A stretch of 64,000 nt of DNA from NCBI RefSeq assembly GCF_024448985.1, contig NZ_JAMOII010000011.1:57891-121890 (forward strand), in the 5' to 3' direction. The position numbers and the translations under genes are program-made. The notes below the pieces were generated by a model. That model saw only the letters and a program-made list of their open reading frames with translations. It was not told where the DNA came from and made no database searches. Within the stretch, counting starts at the first letter, position 1; the number at the start of each line of letters is the position of its first letter. Shown in pieces: positions 45,208-53,837 of this stretch. The stretch comes from Stutzerimonas stutzeri (GTDB lineage: Bacteria; Pseudomonadota; Gammaproteobacteria; Pseudomonadales; Pseudomonadaceae).

Positions 45208-45578
45208 GGGGGCATGTCTCTCTAGGTGATACCAAAATTCGGATTGAGCCTGCCGCCAGGCTGCCGGCATTGGCTTACATATCCATTGATGTACACAGAG
45301 GACTGATAAGTCACATGGACAGTTCGTAATTGTGGGGGATTTTTGCAATTAGCCGAAGGTATAGGATTAGTTGCGGGCGCGAGGTTTGGATTAATCGGCC
45401 ATGAAAGCCTGATGCTGCCTGGCCTGCAGCGTTCAAGGGCAGTCATCCTTACGCTTGGCGATCCGTTTTGAGTACTTGAGAGCGTGGCGAAAAGTCGCAG
45501 TCGATGGACGAAATAAAAGGCCAGCTCCTTTTTTGGACCTGACCATTCTTATACGAACAATCGGAGGTAAATCTACGG
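45208..45578. other. Gene-free region between chemoreceptor and small-protein gene
   Basis: 371 bases without a supportable gene. A minus-strand open frame at 45222-45446 has no ribosome site or family resemblance. The part around 45340-45380 is A/T-rich and may carry the promoter of the minus-strand gene at 45207; no terminator for the chemoreceptor gene or repeat was identified. Confidence 0.45.
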
Positions 45579-47213
45579 TCAGACTTTGAATTGCTTGAGT
45601 AATCTATTCAAATGTTCTGCCAAATCACCAAGTTGTTTGCCTGCCGCGCTCGATTGCTCGGCAGCCAGGGTGCTTTCCTGTGCCAGTCCTGCTGCCTGAG
45701 TGACGTTCTGATTGATGTCCTCGACGACGTGGCTCTGCTGTAACGTCGCACTGGCAATCGAAGCATTCAGACCTGACAGATTGCGCAGTGCCTGAGCAAT
45801 CTGGCCAAGGCTCTCACCGGCTTGACTGGCTTGTTCGACTGTAGCCTGTGAGGCGCGGCTGCTATTCATGATGACGGTGACCGCAGCTCCCGAATTCTTC
45901 TGCAGGCGTTCGATCATCGTGTGGATTTCCGCCGTCGATGTCTGGGTGCGCTGCGCCAACAGGCGGACCTCGTCAGCCACAACGGCAAAACCGCGTCCCT
46001 GTTCGCCGGCACGTGCCGCCTCGATTGCGGCGTTCAGCGCGAGGAGATTGGTTTGTTCGGCAATCGATCCGATGACTTCGAGAACCGAGCCGATCTGGGT
46101 GGTTTCCTCGGCCAGCGATTGAATCACCCCAACCGCCTCGTTGATCGTCGTCGACAGTTGATCGATTTGTTGCAGGCTGGCGTCGATATTGCGCTGCCCT
46201 AGATCGGCCTGCTTTTCTGCGTCGTTCACCTCGTTCGACGCATGCTCGGCATTCTTTGCTACTTCCTGTACAGCGTAAGTCACTTCGTTGATGGCCGTGG
46301 CGACCAGCTCCATCTGCTGGGCTTGCTGTTGGCTTTGTTTGTGGGCCTGGCCGGCCAGCCCACCGAGGGCGTTGGACGACTGGTCTAGCGAGCCCGACGT
46401 TTCGAACAGTTGGGTTATGACCGTACGGAGCTTTTGGGTAAAGCTGTTGAAGTCACGACTCAAGGTCGTCAACTCGTCATTGCCCGAGACGTCGAGGCTA
46501 CGCGTGAGGTCGGCTTCGCCACTGGCTATGTTGGCCATGGCTTGCATGGAGTCGCGCAGCGGTTTGGTGATGCTGCGAATCAGAATGGCGACCAGCACGG
46601 CCATCAACGAGGCGATCACTAGGCCAATGATCGAAAAACGAACCACATAACGTTGGAACTCTGCTTCGACATCGTCGACATAAATGCCTGTGCCGATGAT
46701 CCAACCCCAGGGCTTGAACAGTTCGACATAGGAAATCTTCGGTACTGGATCTACCTCTCCCGGCTTCGCCCATTGATAGTCCACCAGACCCGCGCCCTGA
46801 CGCTGTGCAACCCGAACCATTTCGTTGAATAGTTCCTTGCCGTTCGGATCCTTGGTCTTGGACAGGTCTTGGCCATCGAGCTCTGGTTTCATCGGATGCA
46901 TGAGCATTGTCGGCTTCATGTCGTTGATCCAGAAGTAATCGTCCTGCCCATAGCGGAGCAGGCGAATCTGGTCCATCGCCGCCTTTTGCGCCTCGGCAGT
47001 ACTCAGCGAGCCGTTCGCTTCGAGTTGCTGGTAATGGCTGAGAATGCCGTTGGCGGTCTCGACGATGTTTTGCGTCATGACCTGCTTGCCTTTGTACAGG
47101 TCGGTGCGCACTTGCTGAATCATCAATAGGCCAAGGATGAACAGCATGGCGATTGCTAACACCAGGATCAGCCAAAGGCGTTTGCTGATCGGGAAATTTC
47201 TTAGCAGATTCAT
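45579..47213 (-). CDS. Methyl-accepting chemotaxis protein with single Cache domain
   Basis: A 544-residue chemoreceptor. A first membrane helix (about 11-32) is followed by a periplasmic single-Cache domain (about 35-190; [20 protein letters not shown] and [12 protein letters not shown] are typical), a second helix (about 192-215), a HAMP domain and a cytoplasmic signalling coil. The conserved hairpin tip reads [20 protein letters not shown]. There is no C-terminal pentapeptide for CheR docking. Cache domains of this type bind small organic acids or amines; the ligand is unknown. Single-gene unit. Confidence 0.94.
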   Translation of the reverse strand: MNLLRNFPISKRLWLILVLAIAMLFILGLLMIQQVRTDLYKGKQVMTQNIVETANGILSHYQQLEANGSLSTAEAQKAAMDQIRLLRYGQDDYFWINDMKPTMLMHPMKPELDGQDLSKTKDPNGKELFNEMVRVAQRQGAGLVDYQWAKPGEVDPVPKISYVELFKPWGWIIGTGIYVDDVEAEFQRYVVRFSIIGLVIASLMAVLVAILIRSITKPLRDSMQAMANIASGEADLTRSLDVSGNDELTTLSRDFNSFTQKLRTVITQLFETSGSLDQSSNALGGLAGQAHKQSQQQAQQMELVATAINEVTYAVQEVAKNAEHASNEVNDAEKQADLGQRNIDASLQQIDQLSTTINEAVGVIQSLAEETTQIGSVLEVIGSIAEQTNLLALNAAIEAARAGEQGRGFAVVADEVRLLAQRTQTSTAEIHTMIERLQKNSGAAVTVIMNSSRASQATVEQASQAGESLGQIAQALRNLSGLNASIASATLQQSHVVEDINQNVTQAAGLAQESTLAAEQSSAAGKQLGDLAEHLNRLLKQFKV

Positions 47214-47495
47214 GGGCTTGTACGCTCCTGTTGAAGACTTTTCTTAATTATTATTCGTGTATTGCTTCGCAGGGAGCTTGGCGCCGTGCCTGCCTGTTGA
47301 GGTCGCGAGACCCAGCGTCTGATGCTGGGCTATCGAATAGCTTTTCGGCTGCTCTAAAAAAAAGATGAGCGCCGCATGTCGATGTGTTGAATTTACTTGG
47401 CACTAACGAGTCAGAACAGCGCCCTGAGTGGCTAATTGACATATACCTTCGTTGCATATTCAAGCGCGGTGGTCTGCACCGCTATTGAGGAGTAG

Positions 47496-48326
47496 ATGGA
47501 TCTTTGGGTTGCCTTTCAGGCGTTGCTTCTAGGGGTGGTTGAGGGCATCACGGAGTTTCTGCCGGTCTCCAGTACCGGACACCAGATCATCGTTGCCGAC
47601 CTGATCGGGTTTGGTGGCGAACGGGCGCTTGCTTTCAACATCATCATTCAGCTGGGCGCGATTCTGGCTGTGGTTTGGGAATACCGCCGAAAGATCATCG
47701 ACGTCGTGGTCGGCTTGCCTAAAGAGCGGCAAGCGCAAAAGTTCACCGCCAATCTGCTGGTGGCATTCATGCCGGCTGTGGTACTGGGTGTGGCCTTCGC
47801 TGACCTGATTCACGAATACCTGTTCAACCCGATCACCGTGGCAGCCGCGCTGGTCATCGGTGGCGTGGTGATGCTCTGGGCGGAAAAGCGCCAGCACGAG
47901 GTGCAAGCCGAAACCGTAGACGACATGCGCTGGACCCATGCGTTGAAGGTCGGTTTCGCTCAATGCCTTGCGCTGGTTCCGGGTACCTCGCGCTCTGGCG
48001 CCACCATCATCGGTGGCCTGCTCTTCGGACTTTCGCGCAAGGCAGCTACCGAGTTCTCTTTCTTTCTGGCGATGCCGACCATGGTTGGCGCCGCAGCGTA
48101 CTCGGGCTATAAATACCGCGACCTGTTCCAGCCGAGCGACTTTCTGGTGTTCGCGATAGGCTTCGTCACATCATTCATCTTCGCGATGCTGGCGGTACGG
48201 GCATTGCTGAAATTCATAGGCAACCATAGCTATGCGGCATTTGCCTGGTACCGAATCGTCTTCGGCATCATCATTCTGGCGACTTGGCAGTTCAACCTGA
48301 TCGACTGGAGCACCGCGGCGGGTTGA
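47496..48326 (+). CDS. uppP: Undecaprenyl-diphosphatase UppP (BacA)
   Basis: A 276-residue integral membrane enzyme that dephosphorylates undecaprenyl diphosphate, recycling the lipid carrier for peptidoglycan; extra activity gives bacitracin resistance. The two catalytic motifs are [14 protein letters not shown] near residues 17-30 and [15 protein letters not shown] near residue 160. About eight membrane helices. ATG at 47496 with GAGGAG upstream. It precedes a hydrolase gene by 32 bases on the same strand. Confidence 0.95.
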   Translation: MDLWVAFQALLLGVVEGITEFLPVSSTGHQIIVADLIGFGGERALAFNIIIQLGAILAVVWEYRRKIIDVVVGLPKERQAQKFTANLLVAFMPAVVLGVAFADLIHEYLFNPITVAAALVIGGVVMLWAEKRQHEVQAETVDDMRWTHALKVGFAQCLALVPGTSRSGATIIGGLLFGLSRKAATEFSFFLAMPTMVGAAAYSGYKYRDLFQPSDFLVFAIGFVTSFIFAMLAVRALLKFIGNHSYAAFAWYRIVFGIIILATWQFNLIDWSTAAG

Positions 48327-48358
48327 GCGCCTTGAGGCCATTGTTGAAGGAGCGCCCC

Positions 48359-49333
48359 GTGCACGAATACGAACACCAGCTGCTGTCGGTCAATGGCATT
48401 ACGCTTAGCGTCTATAGCGCCGGGCCGGTAGAGGGCGCCGTGGTCTGGTTGCTGCACGGCTTTCCGGAAAGTTGGTATTCGTGGCGGCATCAGATTCAGG
48501 CGTTGGCCGACGCAGGCTATCGAGTGGTGGCTCCGGAGATGCGCGGCTACGGCCAAAGCAGCGCTCCGAATGATGTCGCGGGTTACGACCTGATCACCGT
48601 ATGTAGCGATATCCAGGCAGCGATGGACCAGCTCGGGCACCGCTCGGTGGCCGTGATAGGGCATGACTGGGGCGCACCGGTTGCATGGCACCTGGCACTC
48701 CTCGAGCCGGAGCGTGTCCGCGCCGTCGCTGCCATGGCCGTACCCTATGGAGGCCGTCCGAAGAAGCCTGCCATCGACATTATCCGCAGCCAGTTCTCCG
48801 ATCGCTTCCACTACATCCTTTATTTTCAGCAGCCGGGCGTTGCCGAGGTCGAGCTGGATCAGGACATCCCCCGTACCTTGCGAATGATGATGCATAACAC
48901 CTCGGCGGCCGTCCCGAAGGACTTTTTCCTGCAAGACAAACCTGCCAACAGCACGCTCTATCTAGGCATGCAGGACCCAAGCTCGCCGCCGGCCTGGTGT
49001 GATCCGGAAGCCTTTGCCGTCTACGTACGGACCTTCGAGGGGCGCGGATTTCGCGGTGCACTGAACTGGTATCGGAATTTCGAACGTAACTGGGAGCGAA
49101 CTGCGCCGCTGGCCGAGCGCAAGGTCGAGCAACCGGCACTTTTCCTGCTGGGCGACAAGGACCCGGTAGGCACGCTCGAAGCGCATACGCTGCAGAAGAT
49201 GCCTTCCTGGGTACCAGACCTCGAGCAGCACGTGCTCAGCGATTGTGGCCACTGGGTACAGAGCGAGCAGCCCGCACAGGTCAACCGACTGTTGCTGGAC
49301 TTCCTTGAGCGCCGCTACGCATCACCTAGATAA
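48359..49333 (+). CDS. Alpha/beta hydrolase, epoxide hydrolase-like
   Basis: A 324-residue alpha/beta-hydrolase starting with GTG at 48359 (AGGAG eight bases upstream). It has the epoxide hydrolase set: oxyanion motif HGFPESW, nucleophilic aspartate in GHDWGAPVAW, tyrosines in the lid that could protonate the epoxide (HYILYFQ and NWYRNF), a charge-relay aspartate in GDKDPVG and the catalytic histidine in CGHWVQSEQP. Soluble enzymes of this group open epoxides to diols. It probably shares a transcript with uppP but no metabolic link is evident. Haloalkane dehalogenase activity is the alternative, less likely. Confidence 0.85.
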   Translation: MHEYEHQLLSVNGITLSVYSAGPVEGAVVWLLHGFPESWYSWRHQIQALADAGYRVVAPEMRGYGQSSAPNDVAGYDLITVCSDIQAAMDQLGHRSVAVIGHDWGAPVAWHLALLEPERVRAVAAMAVPYGGRPKKPAIDIIRSQFSDRFHYILYFQQPGVAEVELDQDIPRTLRMMMHNTSAAVPKDFFLQDKPANSTLYLGMQDPSSPPAWCDPEAFAVYVRTFEGRGFRGALNWYRNFERNWERTAPLAERKVEQPALFLLGDKDPVGTLEAHTLQKMPSWVPDLEQHVLSDCGHWVQSEQPAQVNRLLLDFLERRYASPR

Positions 49334-49405
49334 GCGGTTGGGGCGGCTCGTCATGAACCGAGCGACGCATTAGAATCCCGGTCCCTGCCAACCGGATCAC
49401 CCGTC

Positions 49406-50095
49406 ATGGAATTACGCGGTCAGCTTAAAAGCTGGGATGACCAAAAAGGATTTGGCTTCATCCGGCCGGAGCAGGGTCGTGGTGATGTCTTCGCCCATAT
49501 CTCGGCCATGCGTGGCGCGCGTCGGCCTATGCAAGGCGACCGGGTGCTGTATCTGAGCGAACCCGACAAGGCCGGGCGCCTGCGTGCTACGCATATCCGG
49601 CTTGATGCGCCGCTGTCCCTCGACGAACCAGCCATACGCCGCAAACCGTCCGTGCCGAAATCCCGCCCCGCGCAGTCTGTGAAGCCCGCGCCGCGCGCAC
49701 GCCGTAACGGTCCGTTGCAGCAGCCGCTATTGAAAGCGCTAGGGTTCTTCCTGCTCTGTCTGCTGCCTGCGCTCGGTAGCCTTCGATTGGCGGAACACGG
49801 CAGCAACTGGCCGCTGTTCGCTTACGTACTGGCTAGTTTGCTGGCATTTGGGCTGTATCTGCATGACAAACGCAGCGCGTTGCGCAGTGGCTGGCGCATA
49901 CCCGAGGCGCGGCTGCATCTGGTTGAATTGCTCGGTGGTTGGCCGGGCGCATTAATCGCCCAGCAATGGTTGCGACACAAAACCAGAAAGCTTTCGTTCC
50001 AATTGGTGTTCTGGCTGATCGTTAGCGCGCATCAGGTTGCGTGGTTCGACTATCTGTATCTCCAGCGCCTCTATCGATTGTTGCCGCAGATCTGA
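49406..50095 (+). CDS. Cold-shock domain fused to DUF1294 membrane domain
   Basis: A 229-residue two-domain protein. Residues 1-65 form a cold-shock nucleic-acid-binding fold (LKSWDDQKGFGFIRPEQGRGDVFAHIS contains RNP1 and RNP2-like strands). A basic, proline-rich linker follows, then a DUF1294 membrane domain with about four helices and the ELLGGWPGALIAQQWLRHKTRK motif. The combination places an RNA/DNA-binding domain on the cytoplasmic face of the inner membrane; its role is unknown. ATG at 49406; single gene ending before a terminator. Confidence 0.9.
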   Translation: MELRGQLKSWDDQKGFGFIRPEQGRGDVFAHISAMRGARRPMQGDRVLYLSEPDKAGRLRATHIRLDAPLSLDEPAIRRKPSVPKSRPAQSVKPAPRARRNGPLQQPLLKALGFFLLCLLPALGSLRLAEHGSNWPLFAYVLASLLAFGLYLHDKRSALRSGWRIPEARLHLVELLGGWPGALIAQQWLRHKTRKLSFQLVFWLIVSAHQVAWFDYLYLQRLYRLLPQI

Positions 50096-50143
50096 TCCAG
50101 GCTCAGGCGAAGTCGGAGGCGTCAGCTGGGGGTAGTTGCAAAA

Positions 50144-50165
50144 ACGCCCCGTACTAGCGGGGCGT
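50144..50165. terminator. Rho-independent terminator
   Basis: ACGCCCCG (50144-50151), six-base loop, CGGGGCGT (50158-50165), with an A-run before and CTTCT after. It lies between the convergent CSD-DUF1294 and ybiT genes and can serve both. Confidence 0.75.
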
Positions 50166-50184
50166 CTTCTATCGCTGCGCGATC

Positions 50185-51771
50185 CTAGATCACGCCGAGG
50201 CTGCGCAGGTAATCGTCATAGGTGCCGCTGAAGTCGGTTACGCCCGACTCGGACAGCTCGATGATGCGCGTGGCCAGCGAGCCTACGAACTCGCGGTCAT
50301 GGCTGACGAAGATTAGCGTTCCCGGATAGTTCTCTAGCGCCAGGTTCAGCGCCTCGATGGATTCCATGTCCAGGTGGTTAGTCGGTTCGTCCATCACCAG
50401 CACGTTGGGCTTTTGCAGGATCAGCTTGCCGAACAGCATGCGGCCCTGCTCGCCACCGGAAATTACACGCACCGATTTCAGGATTTCATCGTTGGAGAAC
50501 AGCATGCGGCCAAGGGTGCCGCGTACCAGCTGTTCGCCGCCCTGAGTCCACTGGCCCATCCAGTCGAACAGGGTCGCGTCATCTTCGAAATCCTCGGCAT
50601 GATCTTGAGCGTAATAACCGACGTCAGCGCTTTCGGTCCATTTCACCGAACCGGCATCCGGCTGCAGATCGCCGACCAGAGTACGCAGCAGCGTGGTCTT
50701 GCCGATGCCGTTGGGGCCGATGATAGCGACGCGTTCGCCAGCCTCGACGGTGAAACTGAAGTTCTTGAATAGCGGCTTGCCGTCGAAGCCCTTCGCCAGG
50801 CTTTCCACCGTCACGGCTTGACGGTGCAGCTTCTTGGTTTGCTCGAAGCGGATGAACGGGCTGACGCGGCTGGACGGCTTGACTTCGTCGAGCTGGATTT
50901 TGTCGATCAGCTTGGCGCGCGAGGTGGCCTGCTTGGCTTTTGAGGCGTTTGCCGAGAAGCGGCTGACGAAGGTTTGCAGTTCAGCAATCTGCGCTTTCTT
51001 CTTGGCGTTGTCTGACAGCAGGCGCTCGCGGCTCTGGGTGGCCGCGGTCATGTATTCGTCGTAGTTGCCGGGGAATAGACGCAGCTCACCGTAATCCAGG
51101 TCGGCCATGTGCGTGCACACGCTGTTGAGGAAGTGTCGGTCGTGGGAAATGATGATCATGGTGCTGTTGCGGACCTTGAGAACATCTTCCAGCCAGCGGA
51201 TGGTGTTGATATCCAGGTGGTTGGTCGGCTCGTCCAGCAACAGGACTTCCGGGTCGGAAAACAGCGCCTGGGCCAGCAGCACGCGCAGCTTCCAGCCGGG
51301 TGCTACTTCGCTCATCGGGCCGAAGTGCTGTTCCAGCGGAATGCCCAGGCCCAGCAGCAATTCACCCGCGCGGGATTCGGCGGTGTAGCCGTCCAGCTCG
51401 GCGAACTCGGTTTCCAGCTCGGCCACGGCCATGCCGTCTTCTTCGCTCATCTCCGGCAGCGAATAGATGCGCTCGCGCTCGGCCTTGACCTTCCACAGCT
51501 CCTCGTGACCCATGATCACGGTGTCGATGACATTGAAGTCCTCGTAGGCGAACTGATCCTGACGCAACTTGCCGAGGCGCACGTTGGGTTCGAGCATCAC
51601 CTGGCCGCCGGAAGGCTCCAGATCGCCGCCGAGGATTTTCATGAACGTCGACTTGCCGCAGCCGTTGGCGCCGATCAGGCCGTAGCGATTGCCGTTGCCG
51701 AACTTGACGGAAACGTTCTCGAACAGCGGTTTAGCGCCGAATTGCATGGTGATGTTAGCGGTGGAGATCAA
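50185..51771 (-). CDS. ybiT: ABC-F ATPase YbiT
   Basis: A 528-residue soluble ABC-F protein that acts on ribosomes rather than in transport. Two ABC cassettes are seen: the first with [20 protein letters not shown] and the second with [18 protein letters not shown] and MDEPTNHLD, joined by a charged linker ([14 protein letters not shown]). N-terminal sequence and length match E. coli YbiT closely. The start is TTG at 51769-51771, giving [12 protein letters not shown] with AGGA seven bases upstream; a longer frame upstream adds non-family sequence. Single-gene unit. Confidence 0.93.
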   Translation of the reverse strand: MISTANITMQFGAKPLFENVSVKFGNGNRYGLIGANGCGKSTFMKILGGDLEPSGGQVMLEPNVRLGKLRQDQFAYEDFNVIDTVIMGHEELWKVKAERERIYSLPEMSEEDGMAVAELETEFAELDGYTAESRAGELLLGLGIPLEQHFGPMSEVAPGWKLRVLLAQALFSDPEVLLLDEPTNHLDINTIRWLEDVLKVRNSTMIIISHDRHFLNSVCTHMADLDYGELRLFPGNYDEYMTAATQSRERLLSDNAKKKAQIAELQTFVSRFSANASKAKQATSRAKLIDKIQLDEVKPSSRVSPFIRFEQTKKLHRQAVTVESLAKGFDGKPLFKNFSFTVEAGERVAIIGPNGIGKTTLLRTLVGDLQPDAGSVKWTESADVGYYAQDHAEDFEDDATLFDWMGQWTQGGEQLVRGTLGRMLFSNDEILKSVRVISGGEQGRMLFGKLILQKPNVLVMDEPTNHLDMESIEALNLALENYPGTLIFVSHDREFVGSLATRIIELSESGVTDFSGTYDDYLRSLGVI

Positions 51772-52181
51772 AGCGGTGTCCTGGGTTTCAGAAGGGCCGG
51801 GGTGCGGCACAGACGCGACCAAGCCCGGTCGATCCGACCGGTGCGAGAGACGAGGTGCGTAAAAGGGCGTGCATTGTAGTGCGGATGGCCGCGATTCGAC
51901 AGGGCTTCGCATGTCCGTTTGGTCGCCTGCGTAACAGCCATCAAGGCCGCGCGGCGAGAAGATAAAAGCGAGGCGGGTAATATGGATGGTCATTAGAGAA
52001 TGCCAACGCGGCGGCGTCACGGGCACCAGCTGGCGCGGCCGTTTCGCCTGTGCGTTGTGTCAGCTCGCCACCCAGCGCACCGAAAAGAGCTTTACATTCA
52101 GTGCTATCTCTCGTTCGCCGCACGCTGAGCCGGCTGCGGGAGATGCAGCTGCAGCGCTTCGGCATCGTGAGCTGACGAGCC
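51772..52181. other. Gene-free region between ybiT and ppiC
   Basis: 410 bases with no convincing gene. Open frames on both strands here lack ribosome sites and family resemblance. It contains the ybiT promoter side and the 3' end of ppiC; no repeat or terminator was recognised. Confidence 0.45.
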
Positions 52182-52460
52182 TCAGTCGCGATAGAAGACC
52201 TGCACCAAGTGATAGCCGAACTGACTTTTCACTGGCCCATGCACTTCACGCAACGGCTTCTTGAAAATCACCTGATCGATGCTGCGTACCATCTGGCCGG
52301 GGCGCACCTCGCCCAGGTCGCCACCTTTCTTGCCGGACGGGCAGGTCGAATACTTTTTCGCCAGCACGTCGAAGGCTTCGCCATTGGCGATGCGCTTTTT
52401 CAGCTGTGCGGCCTCCGCTTCGGTTTTTACCAGAATGTGGCGTGCCATGGCTTTGGGCAT
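52182..52460 (-). CDS. ppiC: Peptidyl-prolyl cis-trans isomerase, parvulin type
   Basis: A 92-residue single-domain parvulin that catalyses cis-trans isomerisation of prolyl bonds. It is the free cytoplasmic form (no signal peptide), length as E. coli PpiC (93). The family motif ARHILVKTEAEAAQL, YSTCPSGKKGGDLGE and PVKSQFGYHLVQV are all present, including the active-site cysteine and histidines. ATG at 52460. Single gene, divergent from the gluconate module. Confidence 0.95.
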   Translation of the reverse strand: MPKAMARHILVKTEAEAAQLKKRIANGEAFDVLAKKYSTCPSGKKGGDLGEVRPGQMVRSIDQVIFKKPLREVHGPVKSQFGYHLVQVFYRD

Positions 52461-52533
52461 TACAGGTCTCCTGGGTTGCGGCGGCGATTGTAGTTAGCTC
52501 GTCGGAAAAACCGAAGCACCGAGACCAAACAAG

Positions 52534-52572
52534 ACTACCGTTCGGCTGAATCGAAAAGCGACGAACGGTAGT
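52534..52572. promoter_or_regulatory. 11-bp inverted repeat upstream of the gluconate module
   Basis: ACTACCGTTCG (52534-52544) and CGAACGGTAGT (52562-52572) are perfect inverted copies with 17 bases between. The right copy sits directly beside a possible -10 box TATAGT (52573-52578). It could be a regulator site distinct from the LacI operator or the stem of a leader hairpin. Confidence 0.45.
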
Positions 52573-52585
52573 TATAGTAAAAAGT

Positions 52586-52601
52586 ATGTTAGCGCTACCA
52601 T
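52586..52601. promoter_or_regulatory. LacI/GntR-type operator
   Basis: ATGTTAGCGCTACCAT is a 16-bp palindrome with one mismatched pair and the central GCGC typical of LacI-family sites. It closely resembles the E. coli GntR box (ATGTTA-N4-TAACAT), and its TAGCGCT core matches what I recall of the P. aeruginosa GntR operator. It lies just after the predicted -10 box TATAGT (52573-52578), near the start point, where a repressor would block initiation. The encoded GntR-like protein at 56304 is the probable ligand. Confidence 0.6.
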
Positions 52602-52651
52602 CCGGCTCAACAATCATAACGCGGCACATTGATGCTGCTGGAGAGCCGATA

Positions 52652-53794
52652 GTGGATTTCCACTCCAATAGCGACATCCCCCTCGCCAGCCGCGCGCTGG
52701 TAGTTATGGGTGTCAGCGGTTCGGGTAAGACCGACACCAGCCATGCCGTTGCCGATGCACTGGGTTTTCGCCATATCGAAGCCGATAATTTCCATCCCGA
52801 AGAGAACGTTGCCCGTATGCGCGCGGGCATGCCGCTATCCGACGCTGATCGTGTCGAGTGGCTGCAGAAGCTCATCATCGAGATGCAAAAGGCAATCGAA
52901 GACGACGTCGGCTTCGTGCTGGCCTGTTCAGCGCTCAAGCGCCGCTACCGTGATCTATTACGCGACGCGGTGCCGGCCTTGCGTTTCGCGCATCTGTCCA
53001 TCGATTACGACACGGCCGTTCAGCGCGTGGGTGGCCGTGCTGGGCATTTCATGCCGATTTCTTTGGTGGACAGCCAGTTCGCCACACTCGAGTCGCCGGA
53101 AGGCGAACCCGGTGTGCTGGTAGTCGATGCCAGCCAGTCGCGCGAGCAGGTCCTCGGAGAAATCGTCAGCTGGATGCAGCGTGATTTTGGACTTGAAATC
53201 GCCGATCGCGAGGATCTTTCCGCACGTCCGCTTGATAGCGCTAACACAGAGCTGGAGCGCGGCGCTGAGTTGACCAGCGCACCCATATACAGCGGAAAAA
53301 TGGCGCAGAGCTTCGATCGGATCACCGATTGGCTGATGGCGGGCTTGCTCGCTTTTATGGTGATCGTGGTGTTTAGCAGCGTGGTGCTGCGTTATGCCTT
53401 CGGTACCGGTTGGACTGGCGCCGAGGAGCTTTCGCGATTGGCCTTCGTCTGGCTGGTCTTCGTTGGCGTCGCGTCGAGCATGCGCCGCGGAGAGCTGATG
53501 GCTTTCAGCATGATCCGTGATCGTTTTCCAAAGTTGTTTCGCCGCTTGGTCGATTCGGTCAGCTGGCTGATGGTGGCCGTTGCCAGCGGCATGGCTGCTA
53601 TGGGCGGATGGAACCAGATGCAGTTCGGCTGGAACATCAATAGCCCGGTAGTGGGCTATCCGCTGGCAGTAGCGATGCTACCGGTGATGGCCAGCATGAT
53701 CGCACTGACGGTCCTGGCGCTTTTGCAACTCGTCAACGTATGGCGCGGACAGCCCCAGCCGCATGCCGCCGACGCCAATGTAACGGCCGACTGA
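52652..53794 (+). CDS. Gluconokinase (GntK) fused to TRAP small permease (DctQ)
   Basis: One 380-residue reading frame joining two proteins. Residues about 15-177 are a complete GntK-type gluconate kinase: P-loop GVSGSGKT (20-27), EADNFHPEENVARMRAG, DADRVEWL, ACSALKRRYRDLLR and GHFMPISLVDSQF. After a charged linker (about 178-220) come four membrane helices (about 226-247, 260-277, 300-319, 335-362) of a DctQ subunit with the W-x-EEL-like TGAEELSRLAFVWLVFVG signature. DctQ N-termini face the cytoplasm, so the kinase sits at the inner face of the transporter. GTG at 52652 (GGAGA seven bases upstream) is preferred; the upstream ATG lies inside the operator. The fused transporter likely imports gluconate. 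Confidence 0.88.
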   Translation: MDFHSNSDIPLASRALVVMGVSGSGKTDTSHAVADALGFRHIEADNFHPEENVARMRAGMPLSDADRVEWLQKLIIEMQKAIEDDVGFVLACSALKRRYRDLLRDAVPALRFAHLSIDYDTAVQRVGGRAGHFMPISLVDSQFATLESPEGEPGVLVVDASQSREQVLGEIVSWMQRDFGLEIADREDLSARPLDSANTELERGAELTSAPIYSGKMAQSFDRITDWLMAGLLAFMVIVVFSSVVLRYAFGTGWTGAEELSRLAFVWLVFVGVASSMRRGELMAFSMIRDRFPKLFRRLVDSVSWLMVAVASGMAAMGGWNQMQFGWNINSPVVGYPLAVAMLPVMASMIALTVLALLQLVNVWRGQPQPHAADANVTAD

Positions 53795-53837
53795 CTTTTC
53801 GATAACAACATGGGCAATGCCCGCCTGAGGACCGTAC

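Noticed and set aside
47214-47495. Sigma-28 (FliA) promoter for the chemoreceptor gene
   Set aside because: A GCCGAAAA-like stretch exists but no properly spaced TAAA element was found.
52586-52651. ATG at 52586 as the start of the kinase-DctQ gene
   Set aside because: It falls inside the predicted operator, lacks a ribosome site and adds 22 residues with no family resemblance; the GTG at 52652 with GGAGA upstream is better.
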